A stretch of DNA of 64,000 bases from Corythoichthys intestinalis (GCF_030265065.1 NC_080410.1:2875898-2939897); one strand, 5' to 3'; shown: positions 35,626-49,100, numbered from the stretch's first letter. A program made the numbers and translations. The notes: generated by a model from the letters alone, not told the origin.

Positions 35626-37320
35626 TAGTGTTGTATCGGTCGCGAACGATTCGTTCTTTTTGAACGAATTGTTTGGGTGAACGAGACCGAACTAATCACC
35701 ATCTGCACTGATTCGTTCTATGAAGTTGGTGGCGCTTGTTCGCTGCGTGGGAGGGCGTTGAGCAAGCGGCAGCGTCTTCTGACATCGCACACGACCAATC
35801 AGACGCCAGCCTCATCGCGGGCAGGGGAGGGAGCGGAAACAGAATCATGGCGTATGTCACTCATTTCCACGTGTGGCCAATAAGCAGCCAGCGTGCAGGC
35901 AGGGGGGAAAGACTGAGTTTTGTCACTTCCCGTTCAGTGATTTGGTCCTCCGGTTCCTGACCTAGCTTGCTGCTAACTTGACTTTCCAGTAATGACTATG
36001 CGGTGAACGAGTCATAAAATGAAAGGAAACGACTTTGTCACATATTTGTTAACGTGGAGCCTATCAAATGCTGCTCAAAAAGACAAAAACACCACACAAA
36101 TCTAGCGAGCATGGTTTAGTGTACTACTTTTCTCAACAGACTCGGGACTGTGCCTATGACGATATACTATCAAATTTACAGTAATTTAAAACACGCGTAG
36201 CTACGAGGCAAGCAAAAGCTGAGCTGCGGTCGCGTGACGGCAGTGAAGCGGGCAGAGAACTGTCACTATATGGAGGCTTCATGGCAGCGATATGTACCTC
36301 ATATGTGCACAGAAAAAAAATAATATTTAGTATGATCACCATAATACTGATTTGCAATGAAACTGTATATACATGTCAATTTTTTCCGAGTTTTTTTTTT
36401 TTTTTTTTTTTCCGTGTCAGAGGGTGTCGGTTGGTTTGACAAATTATGTCAATCCGTCCGTCATGTGCTACTCAAGCGCCCCAAAAACAAAGCGCGCGGA
36501 CACGGGAGATGTCGCAATATGTCTACATTTTTCTTAACAGACTAATGAGAGTAGAAAGGCGAAATCATAAAGCAAACAATGATTTCTCGTCAGCATTTGA
36601 CGATCTGAGATGCGGGGACGACAGGGGAGCTGACCGGATTATTTTATTTATTAATACCAGTGCAAAAATTCAAAACGATCATCTTAATAATAAAAAACAA
36701 AAATACAACAGAGCGAGAGGTTAATATGATGTGTTGGCCGTTCCATAATTAGAAATTAAACTTTCGATTTATTTTTATTTTCGTGACAGCAGGCATGCCG
36801 CGTTGGCTGTTAGCAGCAGCATTGTATATGTGAGCAAGATCATGCTAAAGAAAGTCCGTGCGCCCCCGACCCCAAACCCCGACTTCCCCCTCAAAAGGAA
36901 AATGTTTAACCGTGTCCTAATTCGAAATGCAAGCACGAGCCATGACTTTGAGCCCATAGAACTAGGACAGACAACGCGGAAGTTCTCCCTCGCTTTTGCA
37001 GCAGCGGGAGGGAGACGAGGCTGTCTCTGAGAGCAGAATGATATCGCCTGTCACTCATTTCTGAAACTACGACGAGTGGTCAATGTGCAAGTGAGGGAGG
37101 GACCAAGCAATGTCACTTCCCGTTCAGTTATACTGCGAAGCGGTCTTTGGTGATTCGTTCGGCAACGTCACTTCCCGTTCACTAACCGAACGATTCATTT
37201 GGGTGGGGAGGGAGATGAGGGGGGCGAACGATTCGTTGAACGATTCGTTTGAACGAATCGTTTTACTGAACGAACCGGAATGGATTCGTTTACTCAAGTG
37301 AACGACAGATCCCGTCACTA
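35626..37320. mobile_element. Nested hAT-like element (1.7 kb)
   Basis: TAGTGTTGTATCGGTCGCG at left and TAGTGACGGGATCTGTCG read inward from right, with perfect 8-bp ATAAACAT at 35618-35625 and 37321-37328. Ends are filled with repeated GAACGATTCGTT-type words, and GTCACTTCCCGTTCA occurs three times inside. No transposase frame is recognised, so it is non-autonomous. Confidence 0.92.
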
Positions 37321-37717
37321 ATAAACATGACAGGCTGACACACAATATGGCGGCTCCGGTCAGGGGGGCGGAGTTGTGACGTCATGTGATTGGGTCTATA
37401 CACAGGCGGCAATCTTGTCCATCAATTGGATGACGCGCTGGCACACCGGGTGCACCAATAAGAACCTCGCGTTGATGTGTCAATCACGGTGCCGCCGCCA
37501 GACCCCGGTTACACTACAATATTCTGACAGAATAGCCAACGACGTCATGCATGAAGAGAGACAATAGCTAATTAATATGCTAACTCGCCACCCTGTGGTC
37601 TGGGGTGTGAATTGCAACCTGTCAAAATGACTGACGGACTTCAGTTTTTTCCGTCACCGTTTTAAAAAACCGGTCAAAGACGGAAAATTTCCGGTTAACA
37701 CGACCCCTGGGTCAATT

Positions 37718-38975
37718 ACAACAACTAAAACATATGGGATGACAATCTAAATGACATATAACTGATGTCATTATGTAACACAAATAAGGTTGCTTAAAAG
37801 TTGGTGGGCCAATTTGAGCATCCTGAAAAGTTGGGAGTGTTTTGTCCCTAACGTCCCTATGCAAAAATACGCCCTTGCCTTAATGGCTTCTTGCCCATCC
37901 CATAATGTTCCATAATGTTCCACTGCCCGAGATAGGAATATGCCAGGAAAAGGAATACAATTTACAAAATGATGTTTATATCCCAGGTGCAATACTGGGT
38001 AGGAGTGCCTTTTAGTTGGTCTGCCATCAATTCAAGTTATTCCACATACCTTGAACAGTAAATACCGGTGATAATACAATCAGTAAATACAGTAAGTGAA
38101 CCCAACAATTCCCACTGGCCTAGATTAAAAAAATTAATAAAGATGAAAAATCCCTCCCTGTCAAGATAATTTTTCACCATTAGGTCTAGTGGTTATAAAA
38201 TAAAAACTATAACAGTAGAAGTTTAATTATTTTCACGCGCGCTACAAACCGTGCAGTTGAACGGGCATAAAGTATTTTGTCCTAATGTATTTGCCGTAGT
38301 TAGGTCTGCGACCAAGGTTGGTCGTCTCGCGCGCATGCGCATGTAAGATAGTTCACTACCACTGCACTCGTGTTGATGTTCTTGAACACCCAAGAGTAAC
38401 AGCAAACTTGAAGAGGATTGTTTGTTCACCTGTCAGTATCGATGCTCGACAAAGACAACACGGAAAACTAAAGGTAGAGTTAGAAAATTGCCTTTTTACA
38501 GACTGATGGCGCAACGCAGCATTTGGTCATTCTTTTCCTGTGTTCATCCTTCTGAGTTGACGAAGACGTTTCTTGAGTGAATACGTTGTCAGCGCCTTAA
38601 AAAGTTCGATGTCATATAAATGGGACGCAAGTATCACTATTATTTGGCGATATTGGGGATGATATACACTTTTTTTTTTGCCTGTGACGGCAACAGCAAC
38701 ACATCTATTTCGCGGGCGTCCTCAATTCTCCGCATTTACATCATGTGATGCATACATTTGTGCACAATGAAGTCCACTGTTGTATGTCTGTGTCAACGGG
38801 AACTCTTTAATTTTAGCTGGAACACATAAGCGGGTAATTATAATTTGCGTGTCACGGGACGTTCCATACCGCGGGCAGTGTGAGTTCCCGGCTGTCGATA
38901 ATCAACTTTGCAGTAACAAGGAAAAAAAATGTGTTCGGTTTAATTACTGTGATAAGATGTAAAATGCACCGCTGA
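37718..38975. other. Spacer with no recognised gene
   Basis: ORFs at 38223-38506 and 38780 lack domains. CpG-rich patches around 38300-38350 (CGCGCGCATGCGCATG) might be promoter-like, and the unseen 5' part of ENGASE must lie somewhere upstream of 46153, but I cannot tie it to this stretch. Confidence 0.35.
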
Positions 38976-39906
38976 ATCGGTCTTTGTCAGTCACGTGCCC
39001 AAACTAGCGGACACGCCCCCATGCGCCATTTTGGGTGTACCACGGATGTAAACAAACCAGAACAGCATAAGCTCCGACGCCACATTACTGCCTCCAACTT
39101 CATTGCTGGATATAACAAACTCCCTCCCTCGTTTACGGTATCAGCGCTTACACCTATGAACAGTTTAAAAACTAAATCTCTCGAAGCTCACGGACATTTC
39201 ACGAATTGCTCGGTGCAGGATCTCTTCGCATTTCGACTGCAGGACTGCGACAACACAGTCGTCACTCTCGTTGCTCCTCTCAGAAACATGATACAGCTCT
39301 TACTTGAACATTGTTGAACTTGAATTGTATCTTGAATATCGTCTTAAACATCACATATCTAAAACAGGTGAAGGAACTGTCATAATGACATGCAAATTCA
39401 CGTATATTGCACAATATATTGTTTCAGTGTTGACATTGCCATGCAAAGATGTGCACTTCTCTCAATGCAGGACTTTGTGAAATGGGACAAATTTACTTGA
39501 ACACGTTATTCTACAACTAGTGTTCTTTATTTTTCTTCGTATGCACATGTTTTATATTTCCTTGTATTGCTTTTTTCTGTTTTAACATTGTGCTGCTGCT
39601 GTTTTCAGAATTTTAGTAAAAATTATATATCTAAAAAAGTAAAACTGTCAAGCTTCTCGTTTTGTTAGCAAACATCGTATTTCCTATTTAGTGTTTATCT
39701 CGACAAAATTGTTTGAAAGTTATTAGTAAAGAAAAGTACTTTACATTATCAAAACCAACACTAGTTCTTTAAGTACTTAAGAGAGGCAAAGAGTCAAGAA
39801 GACTTCAAAATTGTTATTGTCATACTTTATTAAACAGGTTTAATTCATCTACAAACGTATAAAAAACTTTGCTTGCACAAATACTACAAAAAGAAAACTA
39901 ATTGTA

Positions 39907-40218
39907 CTAAACTATAGTTGGGCAATGGTTTGTCAGGGCACAGCAGACAGTGACAACCTTATCCAACATTGTGGCTTCTTCACCTTCACATGGAAGAATC
40001 ATGTTTAAGGCTAAGATTCCTTTTAAGATCTTATACTTCTGACAAACATTTCCGATAACCCTTTCAACATGGATTCTCAAATGTGCTATTTTCCTAGTTT
40101 CCGCCACATCTATAGTGTGGTGGTGCTTGTAGCTGGAAAACATTTGGGCACGTGCTTTCATATTTGATGGTTTCTCTGTGAACATTTCAAACCAGTCAAT
40201 AATCACAGTCTGTGTCAC
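39907..40218 (-). pseudogene. ISL2EU-like DDE_Tnp_4 transposase, C-terminal part
   Basis: Minus-strand reading [35 protein letters not shown].. then [24 protein letters not shown] and CCALTNHCPTIV. The YKHHHT block and the [11 protein letters not shown]-x-IL block bracket a deletion that removed the middle catalytic part (compare copy 2, where GGHTSDKH and the following region survive). Confidence 0.82.
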
Positions 40219-40257
40219 ATCCTGAGTGGTGTTGTGCGTCTCATCCTCTGTGATTAG

Positions 40258-40506
40258 CTAATCACCTTCTCCAGGTTCATGTGTACCCTCTTCAGTCTGT
40301 AGCTGACCACTCTCTTCTCCAGCATCAGGTGTCCCCTCCTCATTCTGTTGGTGACTGTTTATTTCACCAGGCTCAGATGGTCCCTCCTTGGTCTGCAGCT
40401 CTTCAATGTTTGTATCCTGCTGGACCCCCATCTCTGGTGCTTGCAGTGTCTCTTTCCGTAGCTGCTCACAATAAGTGAACACCCAAAATGGCGATTCGAC
40501 CCACAA
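40258..40506 (-). pseudogene. Acidic, glutamine-rich linker of the ISL2EU ORF
   Basis: [19 protein letters not shown] followed by repeated EEG/EPGE motifs. In copy 2 the same segment (50252-50028) lies between the THAP exon and the catalytic part, so it is a disordered or coiled linker of the transposase. Confidence 0.6.
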
Positions 40507-40859
40507 TGCACTGTAGCTTTTGCAAGCGTTACGTCACCTGACAAAGACCGATTGCGTTTCAAACAGCCTGATTCTTTGACAGGCTGCAAGGAGCCATTTG
40601 CGCATGCGTCTGCTACGCTAACCATTTAGGGGAAATGAGTTTAGCTTCTGTTTTGTTTTGTAATAAACGAAAAACATTAAATAAATATAAATCCATAAAT
40701 AAGCCGCGTCATCCTAAAAGCCCAAGCGTACAAACGGAGAGAAAAAAATAGGCTTTTAGTCCGAAAAATATTGTAAATGTTTTGCACTTATTATATTATG
40801 CAAATAAAGAGTGACAAAGACAATATTAATGTTTATTCTGTCTGTTCTGAGGTTTGTCG

Positions 40860-41367
40860 TGTCATGGTTATTTCCTGGTTTATTTTGAAAGTCTTTCCCT
40901 CCTTGTTTCAGAGCACTTGCCCTTCCTCATGGGCTCCCTAATCACCAATTGGTTCCACCTGTTCCCCATTACCTTCTGTGTGTATATATAGTCAGTCTCC
41001 CCTTTGTTTTGTGCCAGAGTGTCTTTGTCCGCTGACGTGTCACCCCAGCCTGCTATCGTACACAGCCAAAGTCACCACGTGAATCTAGTCCTGAAGAATT
41101 TAGTAAGGCTTTTGAGTTTGTTTGCTGCTCTGTTTTTGATAGTATTTTTTGCCTTCCTTGTGAAGTGAATTTTTGTTGAAGAACCTGCCTTTTGATTGTG
41201 AATATTTTGTAAGCATTTCCGAGTTAATTTGTTACTTTGTGTTTATGATAAGATTTTTGCCTCCCACAGTAGAGTGGCTTTTTGTTGTGCCATATTGTAA
41301 AATAAATATATTTTTGTTAAACAAGTAAACTCTGCATTTGAGTCCTGCCTCGAGTCCAGTCCTGACA
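40860..41367 (+). mobile_element. Fossil solo LTR candidate (Gypsy-like)
   Basis: About 0.5 kb starting TGTCATGG and ending CCTGACA (TG..CA ends), with an internal TATATA box-like site near 40985 and an AATAAA-type site near 41300. The layout and the CACCTGTTCCCC-type words are like LTRs of fish Gypsy elements. No internal coding part is present and no flanking duplication is evident. Age unknown, probably old. Confidence 0.45.
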
Positions 41368-42986
41368 TATTCATTTGGAACCACAGTGTTTCACACCGTC
41401 AACCCTTGCCTTATCATGCCAATAATTTTGTAAAATTATTCCTAAATCATAAATGCATGTATATACATATATAAATGCTTCATAGCTGGTCATTTTAGGT
41501 TGTTTTATCTTTTTTTTTTTTTTTTTTTTTTAACCTGTCCTCTTCAGCTGATTGACACGGAGAATGGAAATCTGAGTGTCCGATTGGTCTGAACAGTTGT
41601 AATATATCACATGGGAGTATGACCATAGGTGGAGTTTGACTTTTGGTGCCTGGCGGTGGGGGGGTGGGTGGCATTTTGATGACCCCGAAACGCAGTGTCG
41701 GCAATAAAATTAACTTACAAGAATATAAGTTCAAAATGAGCGTTTTTTTGTTTCCCATCATTCTTGAGGGGAATTCTATATAAGGCTGCTTAGGACAGCT
41801 ATACTTTTCGCCAAGATCGTCATCCATTGAATATAGTATGCCTCCCGGTGTCGTGCCAATGTGGTTTACCCACGTCAAAAATTGTACCCCCTGCGCAGAG
41901 CCGCTGCGCTGATTTGCTTGATTTCCATGTTTTGGTGATGTAGTTATCTACGAGGTTTTAAAACATGGCCCATCCATAAAAAGTGTTTTTTTTTCTTCTG
42001 TTGTATAACGTAACATACTTACTGAACGTAAAAAAGGCAGAGTTTTACTGTTTTACTCGTAGGATGACCTATAACTGTTATTGCTGTAATTCAAGTCCTG
42101 TTTGGAGTTTCTCCAGTTTAATAAACGGTGATGTCCAAAATATATAATTGTGGTTCTTTTCTGGCTTCAATTAATTGTTTAAGTCGGCACAACTCATAAC
42201 TTGTGTGTGTCTGTGTCTGTGTGTGCGCTCCCGCGGCCAGGGCATACAATTTTTGATGGGGGTTACAACATTTGCAAGACACTGTTGGTGACTCTGTTGT
42301 ACAACTAGCATCTTTAGTGGGGCAAATTAAAACTGTTCACCATTTTGGCGGTGCTTTCTGGCAGTTCATGGTCCACATTTTCATTCCTCGGAGAATCAGA
42401 AAGATAAGTGATTGGGAGGAGTACAGTGTACACAAATCAGACGTGTGGTGTAGAACCCAGTATCTTTGCGAATCCCTTGTAAGTGTGAGTATGTTAGAAT
42501 CCTCTTCTGTGCTGCCTGATCGCTAATTTTCTAGTTATGATTATTGTTGTTTTAATGCCGGTGGAAAAAAACTTTTAAACAGCGAAATCAAGAAAAGCTC
42601 TCCTCAGAATCTCATAGTGGACTAATATGATCATATTATTGAATTTTTGAAGGATAACTGTCTAAGAAGCCCCTTGAGTCCTTTGATAATGGGTTTTCTT
42701 GACATGTTTTGCTGCATGTATCAAATTTCAGGTACTGTACAAGCTGCACCGTATTTTACTTTTCACTTTGTTTCCTACCAGGATGGAGTGTTGTTTGCAT
42801 CAACCTGTGGACTTTCACAGTATTCATGAAGTCATCAGTTATTTGCCATCACCATTACCAGGTTGGGTCACGTTATTGCCATGGTTTATTGATGCATGAT
42901 CTCAAAAATACACAAGATTTGTACAAAAGAAGTTGGGACATTGTGTTAAACATGAGTTAAAACGAAAAACAATGATCAACCTTTAT
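41368..42986. other. No gene recognised
   Basis: Contains a T-run (41511-41532), a GT-rich patch (about 42200-42228) and several ORFs of 60-127 codons without domains. No transposon ends found. Confidence 0.4.
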
Positions 42987-43192
42987 TTAAAGGGAATCAC
43001 AGATAGAAAAACCTGTTCTTAAAATATAAATGTTAGTAATAGTATGAGTTATGATGATTTGATATTAAAATCCCTCTTGATGTTTTCGTTTTTTATAACA
43101 TTTGTAAAATTAGTTTAACTAATAGGTCGCCATTGTTGTTTCTGGTCGCAGGACGGTGACATCACTGGGTTGCGCTGCCGGGCTTCCAGAGT

Positions 43193-43486
43193 ATGACTAG
43201 CGACATAAACATGTCATCTGTTAAACCCTGTCAATTTGAACCGAGAGGAACATTAATGAGCATGACATCACTGTCCATAGTTCACAAAACGAGCAGCAAA
43301 AGCAAAATGAACAGGAAAGACGGGATAAGACAAGACAACAGTGTGGGAATAAAAGTGTTCTGCCAAAATGTGCTACACCGGCAAAACGTGCTACAAGAGG
43401 GGAATTTGATACCCAAAGTACTATCGTGCTTTTTCAGCTTGTTTTGTTTAGATGCATACAGACAGAACATACTAAAGATGCCTTAA
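43193..43486 (+). pseudogene. QFEP-motif ORF of the TTAA element
   Basis: The frame starts MTSDINMSSVKPCQFEPRGT and stays open for 97 codons, but beyond the first 20 residues it looks random. A similar short motif (RYQFEP) occurs in the ORF at 52442-52711 of the other TTAA element, so both probably descend from a TTAA-transposon ORF. Function unknown. Confidence 0.4.
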
Positions 43487-43577
43487 GAAAATACTTAAAC
43501 ATAGTCATATCAAAAAAGGGTGGTTTAAATACGCTACGTGACTAATTTGGTCAACAGATCAACAGTGTCCTTTAGAG

Positions 43578-44787
43578 CAGGGGTCCCCAACCTTTTTTGC
43601 ACCACGGACCGGTATGATTTGGGTGGGTTTTTTTCACGGACCGGTGTTCTATCAAATTTTGCACCCTTGTAAAATTATGCTCCCAAAGCTTTTGAGGCGG
43701 TGAAAAAAGCCCTCTTTTATATTCATTTGGACTCTCAATGTTATCTGACAGTGCTAAAAAACTATTTACATTGTAAACATACATGTGCAACACGAAAATG
43801 GCGTAAATTAATGCTTAATGACACGGCGAAGTCATTAAGTGAGAGAGCTGCGAGCAGTTGTTGTGTGCAGTTAACATGGCAAACGTAAGTTAATATTCCT
43901 TTAAAGAAAGTCTAGTGTGTACTTTGGAATCACTGCATTCGCGGTCATTTTTTAACATTGCGCGCATGCCAAATTTGTCAGAGCACTGGCAATGTGTGGC
44001 AAAAAAAATACAGCAAATATAAAATAACGTTTGTTTTTAGCCCCTTTGTGCTAAGTGCAGGGAAAATACAACTCACCCGCTGAAGCAGTGGGAGGCCTGA
44101 ACTTGCTTCGTTGAGACGAGATGGTCCCAAGATGGGAGAGTGAGAGAAGCTAGCTTCACAAAGATATGATGTTGGAAATTGTAGCAGTTTTCAGTGCGCT
44201 CCTAGCAATGTCAGGATATTCCGGAATGTCTTTAATCCAGAACCTCGGTAGAGTTGTTGTCTCAAATGTACGTTTAAGGTCGCCGTGATTTGTGATCACT
44301 ACAAGCTGATATTCCTGTTGCACAGACATGCTCGAATCACTCGGTTTATTCACCTACGGGTCACGAATCCACTCCACTCGCAGTTCGTGGGTCTTGTTTT
44401 CTTCGAGGTTGTAGGCTCATCTTCTGGCTTGTCAGGTGCCCTTTTCCCCGTAAAAAAATGTGTCCAGAGACATCTGGTTTTCAGTCATTCTAGTGTGGGG
44501 GATAATTATTTCCGGGAACAAATGTCATGCGCCCGCCCTACGTCATACGTTTTATCGAGGCCAAGCGCACGTACAGTAGATTTACAAAACAAGATGTACT
44601 GCTAACAGTCCAATCAATGCATTTCTATGACAGAGTAGACGGGGATATTGGTGTGTTAAGCGGCACAGGCCAAAGGCAATCGGCAAGAATGCTGTCATTA
44701 ATAAATTATTTATTATTTCTGCGCGGCCCGGTACCAAATGCTCCACGGACCGGTACCGGTCCGCGGACCGGTCGTTGGGGACCCCTG
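43578..44787 (-). mobile_element. hAT element, inverted relative of 33206-34203
   Basis: CAGGGGTCCCCAACC at left and CAGGGGTCCCCAACGACC read inward from right, flanked by perfect CTTTAGAG at 43570-43577 and 44788-44795. Inserted in the TTAA element. Confidence 0.95.
44156..44353 (-). pseudogene. hAT transposase C-terminal remnant
   Basis: Minus strand reads KPSDSSMSVQQEYQLVVI, LKRTFETTTLPRFWIKDIPEYPDIARSALKT, the same region as 33649-33879 with the FPT-YLC part lost. Confidence 0.8.
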
Positions 44788-45218
44788 CTTTAGAGCTACC
44801 ACAAGAAAACGCAATGCTCAAAAGTATGAGAGTGACGCATGCAAAAAGTATTTTGAGACAATGAAAAGGTATTAAAAGACTCAATAAAAACACAAATAGT
44901 AAGTACTCACCGCTTGTAACCAATGTGCGCATGTGTTGGATGTCTCGCTGCATAGAAGGAATTGCAGAAGACCAGTAGCGTCTAGTGAGTAAGAAATTAT
45001 GACATCACCCCGAGCGTCCATTGCGCGTAGAAAACATGGCGCCCTCCGTAGGTCAAAACGTACAGATTTTTAAATCAATGGCAAAAATTGATGTGTTTCT
45101 AATAACATATTTGAGTTAAAGACAACAATTGTGGCTTATTGGAGCCTACAAGTCTTTAAGTTTGTGGTTCCCTTTAATATAATACAGTATAAAGACAAAA
45201 TATTGAATCTTCAGTTAA

Positions 45219-45393
45219 AGCAGAAGTTCAGGATTTTTGACATTTGGCTTAATATTCGACTGGGGGTTTAGTTAGTTGGTGGAGTTGATTTCAACAAATT
45301 CCGTTTCGTTTGCAAGTTATTTGTTAGTTTCAGGGCTCCGGAGTGGCTAAGCTAGCGCGAGTAGCACCATTATAGCAATCCTGAACTTCCGCT
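45219..45393. mobile_element. TTAA-flanked MITE (175 bp)
   Basis: AGCAGAAGTTCAGGATT at left and AGCGGAAGTTCAGGATT read inward from right, flanked by TTAA at 45215-45218 and 45394-45397. A second copy begins at 63893 and runs off the window. Confidence 0.88.
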
Positions 45394-45397
45394 TTAA

Positions 45398-46152
45398 GTT
45401 AATGATTATTTGCTAAAAACAATAAATTTGTTCAGTTTCAACAAGAAAAAATTTGTCTCAGTGATGCAGTTAAATAAATATAGGTTGAACCTATTTTTTG
45501 TAAATCATTGCATTCTGTTTTTAATCCATGTTAGAAAGCCCATATTATGGTTTTTCACTCAAATTAACCTAAATAAATGGCATTGTCAATTAATTTAAAT
45601 GAAGAAAATGGTCCAGTCATTTTGTTCTTTGGCCCTTTTTACAAAAACGGTGGTTAAAAACAAGCAGTTTTATAGTTCCGGAACTTTTATACGTCACATA
45701 GACTGAGCTCCCAACCCCTAAGCTATACCTACCAACCAACAAATAATGGATGAAAACAATATGTTAAATTTTATTTATTCACTATAAAGCACTGTTCCAG
45801 TGGGTATAAGGTTTATCACACGATTAGCTAGACTGCTATGCCACTCTTTTGCCTTGTGAATTGGACTAATATGGATGTTCATCATTCACCTGGAAAGTCT
45901 CGTCAGAAAACAAATCGTTTTACCAGAAGTGTTGTAAACACACCAAAGAAGGTTTGCCTATTTTAAATCTTTGAGGTTTTGGGAACATACTCAGGTGTAC
46001 TTGTGATTATGAAAAAACATTTTAACTTTGGTTTTAAAAAGTAATTCGCGGCCTTTTAACACAAGGTTCCAACTTCATTGGCGTTGGGGTTGTATTTGTG
46101 CAATCTTTCAATACTGTATGATGAATTGCTACTCTGTCTTCCTTCCATTCAG
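45398..46152. other. Sequence before the first visible ENGASE exon
   Basis: No exon could be shown. An ATG at about 45873 opens a short frame (MDVHHSPGKSRQKTNRFTR) ending at a donor-like GGTTTG, but its phase does not fit the ENGASE exon at 46153. Confidence 0.35.
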
Positions 46153-49100
46153 TGAAACACTATGATCCTGACACAACCGAACCAATTAGCTTTAGCCTTC
46201 AGACTTTGGATGAGCTGTTGGGGTGGAAACAAACTGAGGTGAAGCACTTTAATATTGCAGTAGTTCCTCTGGCACCGAGACAACCTCCACTGTCCAGTTG
46301 CTTACATCGCACTTTGGTATCTCATGACATGATGGGCGGATACTTAGATGACAGGTTTGTATGTAATGGTCAGTATATTCCAACATTTTTGGAGCAGAGC
46401 AGAGCACCCATTTTACAGTCGATAAATCCCATACTACACCCTACTGACCTAACAAACCAAATAATAAACTTACCTACCTAAAAAAACTAGAGATGTTTAT
46501 TCCCACATATTTATTAATTTGACTTAATGTATTCATTTCTGTATTGTTTGCTTTCCGACTTTATTTGGATAAGATAAGAGCAATGTTTCCTCTAAGCTGC
46601 GCGCCTGCGCAATCGTGCACTGCTTGCACATACTCAGCACCAGTGTTGTTAATCTTACTTTAAAAAGGTAATTAGTTACAGTTACAAATTACTTCTCCCA
46701 AAAAGTAATTGCGTTAGTAACTCTGTTACCTGAATGTTAGAGTAATTGGTTACTTGGCAAAGTAACTGGTGATAATTTTCATGTTTTTTTTCTAAAAAAA
46801 AAAAAAAAAACTGGTCACACTATCTGAAGTTTAAAGGGTTTTTGGGACGATTGGCCCTAGACCAATTCTTTACCCTTAACTAGACACAGGGGTATTGCAG
46901 ATATTGCGATAACTAGATAATAACCTTTGCTTTGTGTGGAAGTTATTTAATGTGAGTCAACCGTTAAAGTTGTTAAAATTGCTCCCGTTATTGCATTAGT
47001 CCCCTTCCGTCTATTTTCGACATGTGTAAGTTTTAAAACTGTTTCATCATTTAAAGATAGATTTAAGTTTTGCTGATTTAAGAGCATTTTAGATAAAAAG
47101 TTACTTAGGTCCGCTAGGAAGGTTCTCTACAACATAGCCGTTCCTGAGAGGTCTACTGCTTTAAAGGGTATGTCGTGCCCTGGGAAAATGTTAATATTCC
47201 ATCATTTATCCATAAACGCATGCCTTTTGTATTCATATCATGCCACTTCGTGTAATTTCACACAAGAAAATGAGAGAAATTTGGCTTGATTGTCAAGCTA
47301 AAACGACCGGCGCCCGAGATCTGGCAGATTGTGTGCGTGACGTCACGACAAGTGAAGAGAGTGCCACCGGCCACTAGGGGGGTATGGGGCGCCGTTTGTA
47401 AAGGAGCACATGCTGAAAATTTCGACAACATTTTCTCATATTTAGCGCCACACAGTGTTTAAAATGTGGTGTGAAATTTTTTGTCACTTTTTTTTTTGCA
47501 CATTTACAACATTATTTAAAAATAAATATTTAAGTTGCTAAACAATCAGTATTGTACCTGAATGTTGAAATCCAGAACTAAATGTTTATTTATATCTTAA
47601 ATGTAAATATTAAATTCATATCCTAAATATTAAATTTATATTCTAAATTTATATGTTAAATCCAAACTTTATATTTATATATTAAATCTAAATGTTAAAT
47701 TTATATCCTAAATTTATATGTTAAATCCAAACTTTACATTTATATATTAAATCTAAATTTTAAATCTAAATCTTAAATTATATATTAAATTTAATATTTT
47801 AAATCTAAATCTTAAATTATATCCTAAATGTAATTATTAAATTTATATACTAAATGCTAAATCTAAATGTTAAATCTGGAAAAGGGTGAAACTAAATATT
47901 TAGCTTAATATGCAAATTCACACGACTGGACACCGGAAGTAACAAAATAAAAGCTTGGAGCAGCTCAGACTGTTTGTTCACGTTGCTTGAAAATGAATAA
48001 AGCCTACTGAACGGTGGCGGTCGCCTCTTGGACATGAGTCATTGTGATAATAACAATATCTAGGTTAAATACACATTTAGGAGAAACTATTTAAAGAGTA
48101 TTTTGTGCTTTTCGTGTCACTTTTACGTCCATGAGCCCAGTAAAGTTACTAAGAATAGCCACCAGGGGTCTCTGTTGGACTGGACCGTAGCTCAAGGTTG
48201 ACCTTTCTCACTTCATTCATTCATTCATTTCTACTGCAAAAATCCCGCGTTTCTCACAGTCGGCGAAGGTGGGCTGAAAGAAAATATGTCGGTCAAGTCA
48301 AGTTTAGCAGAGACTATCAGCCAACAGTCACAATACACTTAAGTTACCGAAGTGGATCGTGAAGTGGAAGCCGCTGTCGCCGACGCTGTAGCTGTGGGAA
48401 AATTTTGTATCGGTCTTTGTCAGTCACGTGCCCAAACTAGCGGACACGCCCCCATGCGCCATTTTGAGTGTATCACGGATGTAAACAAACCAGAACAGGA
48501 GTAGCTCCGACGCCACGTTACTGCCTCCAACTTCATCCCTGGATATAAAAAAGTCCCTCGTTTACGGTATCAGCGCTTACCTATAAATCTCTCGAAGCTC
48601 ACGGACATTTAACGAATGGCTCGGTGCAGGATCTTCGCATTTCGACCGCAGGACTGCGACAACACAGTCGTCACTCGTTGCTACTCTCAGAAACATGATA
48701 CAGCTCTTACTTGAACATCCTTGAACTTGAATTGTACCTTGAATATCATCTTAAACATCACATGACTAAAACAGGTGAAGGAACTGTCATAATGACATGC
48801 AAATTCATGTATATTGCACAATATATTGTTTCAGTGTTGACATTGCCATGCAAAGATGTGCAATTCTCTCAATGCAGGACTTATCATGTGAAGTGGGACA
48901 AATTTACTTGAACACGTTATTCTACAACTAGTGTTATTTTTCTTCATATGCACGTTTTATATTTCCTTGTATTGCTATTTTCTGTTTACCATTGTGCTGC
49001 TGCTGCTGTTTTGATTGAGAATTTTAAATCCAAAAAAAGTAAACCTGTCAAACATCTCGTTTTGTTAGCAAACATTGTATTTCCTATTCAGTGTTTATCT

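Larger units (their letters stand above)
35013..37709 (-). mobile_element. THAP-carrying hAT element, copy A, with a nested hAT
   Basis: CAGAGGTTGTGCTAGAC at left and CAGGGGTCGTGTTAACC read inward from right, flanked by perfect 8-bp GGTCAATT at 35005-35012 and 37710-37717. It carries a THAP exon on the minus strand (35550-35374) and is the inverted counterpart of copy B at 54012-55012. Without the 1.7-kb nested element it is about 1.0 kb, the same as copy B. Confidence 0.93.
38978..40550 (-). mobile_element. ISL2EU (IS4EU)-like transposon, copy 1, deleted
   Basis: CGGTCTTTGTCAG ends in inverted orientation, flanked by AT at 38976-38977 and 40551-40552; a 2-bp AT duplication is characteristic of ISL2EU. 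The minus strand carries a DDE_Tnp_4 C-terminal segment and an acidic linker. The THAP exon seen in copy 2 (48411-51267) is missing. Confidence 0.75.
42991..45173. mobile_element. TTAA-flanked transposon (Kolobok-like), with nested hAT
   Basis: AGGGAATCACAG at left and AGGGAACCACAAAC read inward from right, flanked by TTAA at 42987-42990 and 45174-45177. Without the nested hAT it is about 0.97 kb. It carries the start of an ORF with a QFEP motif. A related right end lies at 62855-63888. Confidence 0.75.

Noticed and set aside
36154-36724. Possible transposase in the nested hAT 35626-37320
   Set aside because: Frames are short and show no hAT blocks; the element is treated as non-autonomous.
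45873-45948. Candidate first coding exon of ENGASE (MDVHHSPGKSRQK..)
   Set aside because: It would end in phase 0 whereas the exon at 46153 needs a phase-1 donor, and the peptide is unlike known ENGASE starts.
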